A stretch of DNA of 15,220 bases, taken from the NCBI GenBank assembly GCA_002307035.1, contig DBTL01000137.1:65961-81180 (forward strand), given 5' to 3'. The stretch is from Bacteroides sp. UBA1317 (lineage in GTDB: Bacteria > Bacteroidota > Bacteroidia > Bacteroidales > Bacteroidaceae). Of this stretch, positions 7,893 to 15,041 are shown one piece after another. The notes under the pieces were generated by a model. It worked only from the letters and a program-made list of their open reading frames with translations, was not told the DNA's origin and did not search any database. The position numbers and the translations under genes are program-made. Every line of letters begins with the position of its first letter. The stretch's first letter is position 1.

Positions 7893-8614
7893 TGAAATAC
7901 GCACTAGTCACCGGAGGTAGTCGTGGCATCGGGCGAGCTATCTGTTGCAAGCTATCGAGCATGGGATACTATATCCTTATTAACTACCAGTCCAATGAGA
8001 GCGAAGCAATGGCAACGTTAGAGAAAGTTCGTCAGCTGGGTTCAGATGGGGAACTTTTAAAATTTAATGTCGCAGATTCAGCAGAAGTTAAACAAGTAGT
8101 GGATCGGTGGAATGCCGGGCATTCGGGAGAATATATTGAAGTTCTTGTCAACAATGCAGGCATCAGAAAAGATAACCTCATGATATGGATGCCTGAAGAT
8201 GATTGGCACAATGTGGTTAATACCGGATTAGACGGATTCTTCTTCGTTACGCAATCATTACTAAAAAATATGCTCATCCGAAAATACGGTCGAATCATTA
8301 ATATAGTCTCCCTTTCGGGCATTAAAGGAATGCCGGGACAAGTGAACTATTCTGCTGCCAAAGGAGGAATCATTGCCGCCACCAAAGCCTTGTCACAAGA
8401 GGTTGCAAGAAAAAACGTCACCGTAAATGCTGTTGCACCTGGCTTCATTAGTACCGATATGACGCATGATCTTGATGAATCCGAGTTAAAAAAGGTAGTT
8501 CCTATGGGCCGTTTTGGAAAAGCAGAAGAAGTAGCCGACTTAGTTGGCTTCCTTGCTTCAGAGCAGGCAGCATACATCACAGGAGAAGTCATTTCTATTA
8601 ATGGAGGGTTATAG
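7892..8614 (+). CDS. FabG-like 3-ketoacyl-ACP reductase of the polyene cluster
   Basis: This 240-residue classical SDR is expected to reduce the beta-keto group of the growing ACP-bound chain with NADPH after each condensation (ApeQ role in characterised aryl polyene systems). The cofactor motif TGGSRGIG is at 7-14, NNAG at 87-90, catalytic Ser140 in NIVSLSG, and Tyr153/Lys157 in NYSAAK. The C-terminal VAPGFISTDMT and YITGEVISINGG are characteristic of FabG. The start is coupled to the lyase stop by a 1-bp overlap. Placement inside the operon suggests a dedicated reductase rather than the housekeeping fatty-acid enzyme. Confidence 0.92.
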   Translation: MKYALVTGGSRGIGRAICCKLSSMGYYILINYQSNESEAMATLEKVRQLGSDGELLKFNVADSAEVKQVVDRWNAGHSGEYIEVLVNNAGIRKDNLMIWMPEDDWHNVVNTGLDGFFFVTQSLLKNMLIRKYGRIINIVSLSGIKGMPGQVNYSAAKGGIIAATKALSQEVARKNVTVNAVAPGFISTDMTHDLDESELKKVVPMGRFGKAEEVADLVGFLASEQAAYITGEVISINGGL

Positions 8615-8643
8615 ACCTAACGCGATATAATTTAAAAGAAAGA

Positions 8644-9867
8644 ATGAGAAGAGTAGTTATAACAGGAATGGGAATCTATTCGTGCATCGGTAAGAATCTG
8701 GACGAGGCGAAAGACGCTCTATATAACGGTAAATCAGGTATCGGAATTGACCCGGTGCGTAAGGAAATGGGATATTTTTCTTCGCTCACAGGTATACTGG
8801 AACGTCCTGATCTAAAAAAGATGCTAGACCGCAGAAAGCGACACTGCCTACCCGAGCAGGGAGAGTATGCCTATATGGCTACTGTTGAAGCCTTCAAAAA
8901 CGCAGGTATAGATGAAGCTTTTCTTGAAAAAAATGATGTCGGTATTTTATATGGTAACGATAGTAGCACATCTCCCGTAATTAATGCAGTAGACATTATC
9001 AGGGAGAAGAAAAATACAGCGCTGGTGGGTTCCGCCTCTATCTTTCAATCGATGAACTCTACCATAACAATGAATCTTTCGGTCATCTTCAAATTGAGAG
9101 GAATTAACTTCACCATTGCGGGAGCATGCGCCAGTGGTTCGCATGCCATCGGCATTGGGTATCTGCTCATCAAACTGGGTTATCAGGATTGCATCTTATG
9201 TGGAGGGGCACAAGAAGTAAACCCCTATGCCGTAGGTAGTTTTGACGGACTTAGTGCTTTCTCTACTCAGGAAGAAGATCCTCACAAAGCATCAAAGCCC
9301 TTTGATAAAAAACGAGACGGCTTAGTCCCCAGTGGAGGTGGAGCCAGCCTGGTTCTGGAGAGTTACGAATCAGCAATCAAGAGAGGAGCGCCTATTCTCG
9401 CAGAAGTAACAGGCTATGGTTTCTCTTCAAACGGAGATCATATATCCGTACCTAATGTTGACGGACCAAGAAAATCATTGCAAAACGCAATAAAAGATGC
9501 CGGCATCTCACTGGAAGAGATTAAATACATCAATGCACACGCCACTTCGACTCCTGTAGGCGATCTGAACGAGGCTAAAGCTATAAGCGAAGTCTTTAAC
9601 GGATACAAACCCTATGTCACTTCGACCAAGTCAATGACAGGACACGAAATGTGGATGGCAGGAGCCAGCGAAGTGATTTACTCTACTCTAATGATGAACA
9701 ACAACTTCATTGCCCCCAACCTCAATTTTGAAGAACCCGACGAAGCTTCCTCCCTTTTAAACATACCAGCACAAAGAGTGGATATAGAGTTTGACGCTTT
9801 TCTGTCTAATTCTTTTGGATTTGGAGGAACAAACTCAACATTGATTGTACGTAAATTCAAAGCATAA
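8644..9867 (+). CDS. Beta-ketoacyl-ACP synthase, FabF type
   Basis: This 407-residue thiolase-fold condensing enzyme is predicted to join malonyl-ACP to an acyl starter or chain. The complete Cys-His-His triad is visible: Cys162 in GACASGSH, His299 in NAHATSTPVGD and His334 in KSMTGHEMW. The C-terminal NSFGFGGTN loop is intact. The protein begins RRVVITGMGIYSCIG, the usual N-terminal strand. It is 29 bp after the reductase and 34 bp before an ACP gene, the common ketosynthase-ACP arrangement. It could start the chain (condensing the aryl acid) or elongate it; sequence alone does not separate these roles. Aryl polyene clusters generally carry several non-identical ketosynthases, and at least two more follow here. 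Confidence 0.92.
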   Translation: MRRVVITGMGIYSCIGKNLDEAKDALYNGKSGIGIDPVRKEMGYFSSLTGILERPDLKKMLDRRKRHCLPEQGEYAYMATVEAFKNAGIDEAFLEKNDVGILYGNDSSTSPVINAVDIIREKKNTALVGSASIFQSMNSTITMNLSVIFKLRGINFTIAGACASGSHAIGIGYLLIKLGYQDCILCGGAQEVNPYAVGSFDGLSAFSTQEEDPHKASKPFDKKRDGLVPSGGGASLVLESYESAIKRGAPILAEVTGYGFSSNGDHISVPNVDGPRKSLQNAIKDAGISLEEIKYINAHATSTPVGDLNEAKAISEVFNGYKPYVTSTKSMTGHEMWMAGASEVIYSTLMMNNNFIAPNLNFEEPDEASSLLNIPAQRVDIEFDAFLSNSFGFGGTNSTLIVRKFKA

Positions 9868-9901
9868 GAAACTGCATTTATAATTTTAATAGAATAAAAA
9901 T

Positions 9902-10159
9902 ATGACTAACGAAGAAATCATAGAGAAAATAAGAACAACATTGGCCGAAGAATTTGAGGTAGATATAGAACTCATTCAACCCGAAGCACTATTGATGCAA
10001 ACATTAGAACTTGATAGTTTGGATTTGGTAGATATGGTTGTATTGGTAGAACAAAATTTCGGTTTCAACATAACCGGACAAGACTTTACCGAAATTAAAA
10101 CATTTCAAGATTTCTACGATTTGGTGATTGCTCACATAAAAGAAAAAGAAGCGAAATAA
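9902..10159 (+). CDS. Acyl carrier protein 1
   Basis: This 85-residue acidic carrier protein holds the growing chain on a phosphopantetheine arm. The attachment serine is Ser39 in LELDSLDLVDMV, matching the DSL motif, and the four-helix pattern and length are normal. It follows the first ketosynthase by 34 bp and overlaps the acyltransferase gene by 1 bp (TAATG). It differs clearly from the second ACP at 14781 (LGLDSIDALE), which suggests separate partners or steps. No phosphopantetheinyl transferase gene is in the window, so it must be loaded by an enzyme encoded elsewhere. Confidence 0.93.
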   Translation: MTNEEIIEKIRTTLAEEFEVDIELIQPEALLMQTLELDSLDLVDMVVLVEQNFGFNITGQDFTEIKTFQDFYDLVIAHIKEKEAK

Positions 10160-11082
10160 TGTCAACTTGGAAAGGAAAGACCAGAGGAGGAGCATTCGGA
10201 TACCTGTTTTTCATTTACTTGATCAGGTATCTGGGAATAAACACGGCCTATACTTTCCTTAGCCTCATCGTTCTCTACTTTATACCTTTCGCCCCTAAAG
10301 CAACGGCGAATATATGGTTTTATGCCCGCCATATATTAAATTATAGCCGAACCCGAGCCGTCAGGATGCTACTTTGCAACTATTACAGTCTGGGACAAAT
10401 ATTAATTGATAAAGTAGCGATAGGTAGCGGCTTGGTAGACAAATACCACTTCCAGTTTGAACATTATCCTGAATTTCTGAATGTTCTGAATAGCGATCAA
10501 GGAGTTATTATGATAGGTGCTCACGTGGGAAATTGGGAAATTGGAGCTCCCTTTTTCGATGAATATGGAAAGAAAATAAATATCGTGATGTACGATGCCG
10601 AACACCAGAAAATCAAAAAGATGTTGGAAGAAAGCTCCGCAACGAAAGATTATAAAGTGATTCCCGTTAATGAAGATAACCTGACCCATGTGTTTCAAAT
10701 AACAGAAGCATTGCAGAAAAAAGAATATGTATGCTTTCAGGGTGATCGCTACCTAAATAAAGAAAAGCTTCTGACCTGTTCGTTCCTTGGTAAACAGGCT
10801 TCGTTCCCCATCGGCCCATTTCTATTAGCTTCACGCATGAATGTTCCGGTTGTCTTTTACTTTGCCATGAGAGAAAAGAAACGAACGTATCGATTTCATT
10901 TCGTTTTAGCAGAGAAAGTAATACGAAGCAAAGAGAAAAACGCAGAGCAAGCTTTATTGGAACAGTATGTGAATGCATTAGAAGAAATCGTGAAACAATA
11001 TCCGGAACAATGGTTTAACTATTATTCATTCTGGAAAGCGCCAAAAAACAATAAACAGGCCGAAAAGCAATCGTCAAACTAA
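10159..11082 (+). CDS. LpxL/HtrB-like acyltransferase of the polyene cluster
   Basis: This 307-residue membrane-associated acyltransferase belongs to the lipid A late-acyltransferase/LPLAT superfamily. The catalytic HxxxxE motif is His122-Glu127 in GAHVGNWEIG. A hydrophobic stretch at about 13-45 is a likely membrane anchor, and the FQGDRY and FPIGPFLLA segments downstream match the family. In characterised aryl polyene systems such enzymes help attach the polyene to a lipid carrier in the envelope. The same role is inferred here from context rather than transfer to lipid A. The start overlaps the ACP stop, so carrier and acyltransferase are made together; the ACP may be the acyl donor. Confidence 0.88.
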   Translation: MSTWKGKTRGGAFGYLFFIYLIRYLGINTAYTFLSLIVLYFIPFAPKATANIWFYARHILNYSRTRAVRMLLCNYYSLGQILIDKVAIGSGLVDKYHFQFEHYPEFLNVLNSDQGVIMIGAHVGNWEIGAPFFDEYGKKINIVMYDAEHQKIKKMLEESSATKDYKVIPVNEDNLTHVFQITEALQKKEYVCFQGDRYLNKEKLLTCSFLGKQASFPIGPFLLASRMNVPVVFYFAMREKKRTYRFHFVLAEKVIRSKEKNAEQALLEQYVNALEEIVKQYPEQWFNYYSFWKAPKNNKQAEKQSSN

Positions 11083-11096
11083 AACACCTAACTGTG

Positions 11097-12182
11097 ATGA
11101 ATTTATCTCCATCTTTGCAAAACCGATATACAAAAGAGCAACTGACAGCCTTACAGGCACAGCGATTAGCACAAGAGATAGCCTTTGGCCCTATCGTTTT
11201 TCAAGTTTCTCGTCTGATGTTAAAGTTCGGAATATTCCGTCTTCTTTCGGAGAGGAGAGAAGGATTAACCTTAGATAAAATTAGTACAGAGACAAAGTTA
11301 TCTCACTATGCCGCACAGGTATTACTCGAATCGTCACTAACCATCGGAACCATTCTTATTCAAGGTGATCTTTACATCCTAGCCAAAGCAGGATGGTTTC
11401 TGTTGAATGATAAAATGGCGCAAGTAAACATTGACTTCAATCACGACGTGAACTATCTGGGTCTTTATAATTTGGAAGAGGCATTGGTAAACGGACGACC
11501 AGAAGGATTAAAAGTTTTTGGAGAATGGCCTACTATTTATGAAGGACTATCCAACTTACCCGAAAACGTTCAGAAGAGTTGGTTCGGTTTTGATCATTAC
11601 TATTCAGATTGTTCCTTCGAGCAAGCATTAACCATTGTATTCAACGACCAGCCTAAGAACTTGCTGGACGTTGGAGGAAATACAGGAAGATGGGCTATGA
11701 AATGCGTAGACTACAGCAAAGAGGTTGAAGTTACAATCATGGACTTACCTCAACAATTGGAAATGATGAAACAACAAACAACAGGAAAACCGGGAGCCGA
11801 TCGCATACACGGCCATGGCGCAAACCTACTCGATAAGTCTGTACCTTTTCCAAAAGGGTTTGATGTTATCTGGATGAGCCAGTTTCTCGATTGTTTTTCG
11901 GAAGAAGAAGTGACCAGCTTGTTAACACGCGCTGCTCAATCGATGCATAGCAATAGCAGTCTCTTCATTATGGAAACATTCTGGGATCGCCAGAAATTTG
12001 AAACAGCATCTTATTGCTTAGCCCAAATAAGTCTTTATTTTACAGCGATGGCAAACGGCAATAGCAAAATGTATCATTCCGATGATATGATACGCTGTAT
12101 CCGGGAAGCGGGATTAGAAGTAAAGGAAACATTTGATGATTTAGGGTTGGGTCATAGCATCCTGCAATGCAAATTGAGATGA
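11097..12182 (+). CDS. SAM-dependent methyltransferase, OMT-like fold with dimerisation domain
   Basis: This 361-residue protein has an N-terminal helical/winged-helix dimerisation region (about 20-110) followed by a class I methyltransferase domain. SAM-binding motif I is LLDVGGNTG at 189-197, and the acidic residue closing strand beta-2 is Asp216 (TIMDLP). The family resembles polyketide O-methyltransferases, but their catalytic His (in an LHDW-type motif) is not found: the matching segment reads WMSQFLDCFSEEE (259-271). Methyl transfer to carbon, or to oxygen by a different base, is therefore possible. Aryl polyenes and flexirubins carry methyl or methoxy groups on the aromatic head, so this is the likely target. 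An in-frame GTG at 11094 precedes the chosen ATG at 11097. It overlaps the next gene by ATGA if that starts at 12179. Confidence 0.88.
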   Translation: MNLSPSLQNRYTKEQLTALQAQRLAQEIAFGPIVFQVSRLMLKFGIFRLLSERREGLTLDKISTETKLSHYAAQVLLESSLTIGTILIQGDLYILAKAGWFLLNDKMAQVNIDFNHDVNYLGLYNLEEALVNGRPEGLKVFGEWPTIYEGLSNLPENVQKSWFGFDHYYSDCSFEQALTIVFNDQPKNLLDVGGNTGRWAMKCVDYSKEVEVTIMDLPQQLEMMKQQTTGKPGADRIHGHGANLLDKSVPFPKGFDVIWMSQFLDCFSEEEVTSLLTRAAQSMHSNSSLFIMETFWDRQKFETASYCLAQISLYFTAMANGNSKMYHSDDMIRCIREAGLEVKETFDDLGLGHSILQCKLR

Positions 12183-12613
12183 AAAGAGAAGTAATCGTTC
12201 AGCACGAAGGCATACTTCGGTTGATTCCCCAACGCTCTCCCATTGTAATGGTCGATAAGTTCTTTGGCATAGAGGAGGCTGATTCTTACACCGGGCTGAC
12301 TGTGACTTCAGCTAATCTTTTTTGTAAAGACGATGAACTTCAAGAATCGGGAATCATAGAACATATTGCACAATCGGCTGCCGTACGAATAGGCTATCTA
12401 TATACTCAAAAAGAAGAGGTCATCCCTTTGGGATATATTGGATCGGTAGATAAATTACAAATCCATAGATTGCCGAAAATAGGAGAAGAACTCTTTACTA
12501 AGATAACTGTCGTACAAGAAGTATTCGACATCACATTGGTTGCAGCACAAGTTACTTCAGAGAACCAAGTCATAGCCGAATGTAGAATGAAGATATTTTT
12601 AAGTAAGGAATAA
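12179..12613 (+). CDS. ApeP-like hotdog-fold 3-hydroxyacyl-ACP dehydratase
   Basis: This is a 144-residue hotdog protein related to FabZ/FabA, expected to dehydrate the 3-hydroxyacyl-ACP to the enoyl form that becomes one double bond of the polyene. The start region IPQRSPIVMVDKF corresponds to the PHRxPxLLVD motif with Gln for His. The central helix IIEHIAQSAA (59-68) supplies the family acidic residue, Glu61. The FabZ catalytic His in GHFP is not present at its aligned place (about 46-48, NLF). Aryl polyene dehydratases of the ApeP type also diverge from FabZ and work with a second subunit (ApeI), which is not in this window. The ATG at 12179 overlaps the methyltransferase stop as ATGA; an ATG at 12167 is an alternative. 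Confidence 0.82.
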   Translation: MKREVIVQHEGILRLIPQRSPIVMVDKFFGIEEADSYTGLTVTSANLFCKDDELQESGIIEHIAQSAAVRIGYLYTQKEEVIPLGYIGSVDKLQIHRLPKIGEELFTKITVVQEVFDITLVAAQVTSENQVIAECRMKIFLSKE

Positions 12614-12617
12614 AGAA

Positions 12618-13061
12618 ATGAAGCGTAAATCAGATCGACACCAAGCAGCACTGACAGATCGTACCACAATAAAAGTTCGTTTCAGTGAAATAGATTCCAT
12701 GCTAATTGTATGGCATGGCGAATACGTCCGCTATTTTGAAGACGGCAGGGAATCTTTTGGAAAACATTATGCGCTTGATTACATGAGCATCTATGAACAA
12801 GGTTATATGGTACCAATTGTCGACTTAACATGCCAGTTCAAACAACCTTTATCCTTTGGAGAGGAAGTTGTTATAGAAACACGCTATATTGCATGCGATG
12901 CTGCCAAGATTAAGTTCGAATACACTTTATACCGGGCCAGCGATGAGAGCGTAGTGGCAACAGGTAGTACCATTCAGGTCTTTCTAAATTTAAAGAAAGA
13001 ATTGGAATTAGTGAACCCGTCATTTTATTTGGCATGGAAAAAGAGATGGAACATAATCTAG
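12618..13061 (+). CDS. FadM/YbgC-like acyl thioesterase of the polyene cluster
   Basis: This 147-residue hotdog thioesterase belongs to the 4HBT family. The signature is VRFSEIDSMLIVWHGEYVRYFE, with the catalytic-type Asp26, His33 and the YxRYFED helix start. It likely frees acyl chains from ACP or CoA, either as editing or to release the product (ApeK-like role, inferred). It differs in sequence from the housekeeping paralogue at 1183-1590. It sits 4 bp after the dehydratase and its 3' end overlaps the following ketosynthase gene by up to 28 bp, marking strong translational packing. Confidence 0.88.
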   Translation: MKRKSDRHQAALTDRTTIKVRFSEIDSMLIVWHGEYVRYFEDGRESFGKHYALDYMSIYEQGYMVPIVDLTCQFKQPLSFGEEVVIETRYIACDAAKIKFEYTLYRASDESVVATGSTIQVFLNLKKELELVNPSFYLAWKKRWNII

Positions 13062-14773
13062 ACATATACATCTCCGCAGATGCCATTATCAGCTCTTTAG
13101 GATTTAATACTCAAGAGAATCTGGACGCCATCCGAAACTACCGGAGTGGCATTGCATTGCAAAAAGAGGGTTGCATAGCAGATCACTCTATATTAGCTGC
13201 CACCATTGATAAGGAGAGATTAGGCAAATATGCCCTACAATACAAAATAACAGAATATACTTGCCTTGAGCAACTGTTCATTTTATCCATCACTCAGGTG
13301 TTGGAGCAATCAGGTATAAATCTGCAAGAGAAAGATTGCGGATTGATTCTCTCCACAACGAAAGGAAACATCGATCTTTTAAGTCGACAAACCGACACAA
13401 TAGACGAAAAGATCTACCTTTGGAACATGGCAGAAAGAATTTCTCAACATTTTCATGCAGCCAACCAGGCGCAGGTTATCTCTAATGCCTGCATATCAGG
13501 AGTATCAGCCCTAATTGTAGCCAAACGATTGATAGAAAGCGGAGTATACAAGAAAGTGGTTGTGGCCGGAGGAGATATTCTTTCACATTTCATCACTAGT
13601 GGTTTTCTCTCGTTTAAGTCTGTCAGTGAAAAGAACTGTAGACCTTACGATGCCCATCGCGATGGATTAAACTTGGGTGAGGCCTGTGGAGCAGTATTGT
13701 TGACAACAGAAAAAACAGCCAATAGTGTTATTCTGTCGGGTGGTGCTATCAGCAACGACGCTAACCATATTTCCGGTCCTTCACGAACCGGCGATGGATT
13801 GTTTATGTCCATTCAGCATGCAATGCACGAGGCTGGAGTCGAGCCCGGCGATATAAGCTTCACCAATACACATGGAACAGCAACTCTCTACAATGATGAA
13901 ATGGAGGCAAAAGCGATTCATCTAGCCCACCTCCAAGATTCTCCTATTAATAGCTTGAAGCCTTACTTTGGCCATACATTGGGGGCATCGGGAGTTATTG
14001 AAACCATTATCAGTCTGCATGAACTAAACAGTGATCTGTTATTTGGAACTTTAGGATATGAAGAGTCAGGTGTTTCGATGCCTGTACTTGTAGATGCTAC
14101 CCACCAAGCCTTAAAGATGAAAAACTGCGTGAAGACTGCCTCCGGCTTTGGAGGATGCAATGCAGCCATTGTGCTAACCCTTCCCGAATATCAGAAAGTT
14201 CATCCCGAATCATCGCCAATAAATATTCGCACTTCTGCCACTCTTTCTATTGAAAAAAGTCAGATAACTCTTAACGGAGAGATGATTTTCAACTCTTCTC
14301 ATGAAGATTTCGCTTCATTTATAAGAGAAGCCTACAAAAGCTTAGGCGAAAACAATATGAAATTCTATAAAATGGACGATCTTTGCAAACTGGGATATGT
14401 CGCTGCCGAACATCTATTGAAGGGTAGATGTCACAAACCGGAAGAAATAGGCGTCTTATTATCTAATACAGCCTCATCGCTTCATACGGATATCAGGCAC
14501 CAAACGATTATAGACGAAGCCGGTGATGAGAATGCCAGTCCGGCTGTATTTGTATATACACTACCCAATGTCGTATTGGGTGAAATTTGTATCCGACATA
14601 AAATACAAGGAGAAAACACCTTCTTTATAGAGAAGTATTTTCAAGCTGACAAAATAGAGAAATATGCATGCATAGCTATGGAGAAGCAAAAGCTAAAAAG
14701 CTGTATCATAGGATGGTGCGAACTAATAGGCAATCAATACAAAGCAGAATTTAAATTAATAGAAAAACAATAA
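13034..14773 (+). CDS. Beta-ketoacyl synthase fused to a C-terminal half-ketosynthase (CLF-like) domain
   Basis: The 579-residue product is about 170 residues longer than a normal ketosynthase. Residues about 8-385 form a full condensing enzyme with the triad Cys153 (SNACISG), His280 (NTHGTATLYND) and His314 (KPYFGHTLGASG), ending in the ASGFGGCNA loop. After a linker (about 390-440), residues 440-579 resemble the beta-ketoacyl synthase N-terminal-like family (PF13723 type): EIGVLLSNTASSLHTDI, then SPAVFVYTLPNVVLGEICIRHKIQGE. The position where a catalytic Cys would sit reads TFFIEKYF, so this half-domain should be inactive. It may act as a built-in chain-length-factor-like partner, comparable to the ApeO/ApeC pair, but that is inference. 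The start is ATG 13034 or 13046 (giving EHNLDIYIS), both inside the thioesterase gene. ACP 2 follows 7 bp later. Confidence 0.88.
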   Translation: MEKEMEHNLDIYISADAIISSLGFNTQENLDAIRNYRSGIALQKEGCIADHSILAATIDKERLGKYALQYKITEYTCLEQLFILSITQVLEQSGINLQEKDCGLILSTTKGNIDLLSRQTDTIDEKIYLWNMAERISQHFHAANQAQVISNACISGVSALIVAKRLIESGVYKKVVVAGGDILSHFITSGFLSFKSVSEKNCRPYDAHRDGLNLGEACGAVLLTTEKTANSVILSGGAISNDANHISGPSRTGDGLFMSIQHAMHEAGVEPGDISFTNTHGTATLYNDEMEAKAIHLAHLQDSPINSLKPYFGHTLGASGVIETIISLHELNSDLLFGTLGYEESGVSMPVLVDATHQALKMKNCVKTASGFGGCNAAIVLTLPEYQKVHPESSPINIRTSATLSIEKSQITLNGEMIFNSSHEDFASFIREAYKSLGENNMKFYKMDDLCKLGYVAAEHLLKGRCHKPEEIGVLLSNTASSLHTDIRHQTIIDEAGDENASPAVFVYTLPNVVLGEICIRHKIQGENTFFIEKYFQADKIEKYACIAMEKQKLKSCIIGWCELIGNQYKAEFKLIEKQ

Positions 14774-14780
14774 CCTAGAC

Positions 14781-15041
14781 ATGGAAGAATTAATAGAAAA
14801 ACTCAAGAAAGAATTAATAGAAGAACTGAATCTCGAAGAAATCACCCCGGAAGAGATTGACAGTGAAGCACCACTCTTTGGAAATGAAGGGCTCGGACTA
14901 GATTCTATTGATGCCTTGGAAATCATTCTGATATTAGAAAGAAGCTACGGAATAAAAATAGAGAATGTGAATGAAGGTAAACAGATATTCTATTCGGTAC
15001 GCACAATAGCGGATTACATTACAGCTTCACAGAAAAAATGA
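14781..15041 (+). CDS. Acyl carrier protein 2
   Basis: This 86-residue acyl carrier protein has Ser42 in LGLDSIDALEI as the phosphopantetheine attachment site. The N-terminal helix is strongly charged (EELIEKLKKELIEELNLEE). It lies 7 bp after the fused ketosynthase and overlaps the next ketosynthase by ATGA. The GLGLDSIDALE context is typical of ACPs in aryl polyene/flexirubin clusters and differs from ACP 1 (LELDSLDLVDM). Two distinct ACPs also occur in characterised aryl polyene systems (ApeE/ApeF). Confidence 0.93.
   Translation: MEELIEKLKKELIEELNLEEITPEEIDSEAPLFGNEGLGLDSIDALEIILILERSYGIKIENVNEGKQIFYSVRTIADYITASQKK

Noticed and set aside
7892..10159. Housekeeping fatty-acid synthesis operon (fabG-fabF-acpP)
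   Set aside because: No fabD, fabH, plsX or rpmF neighbours are present. Instead there is an ammonia-lyase upstream and methyltransferase, ApeP-like, thioesterase and additional ketosynthase/ACP genes downstream.
10667..10978. Minus-strand open frame opposite the acyltransferase
   Set aside because: It is fully antisense to a well-supported gene within a packed operon and shows no domain or promoter.
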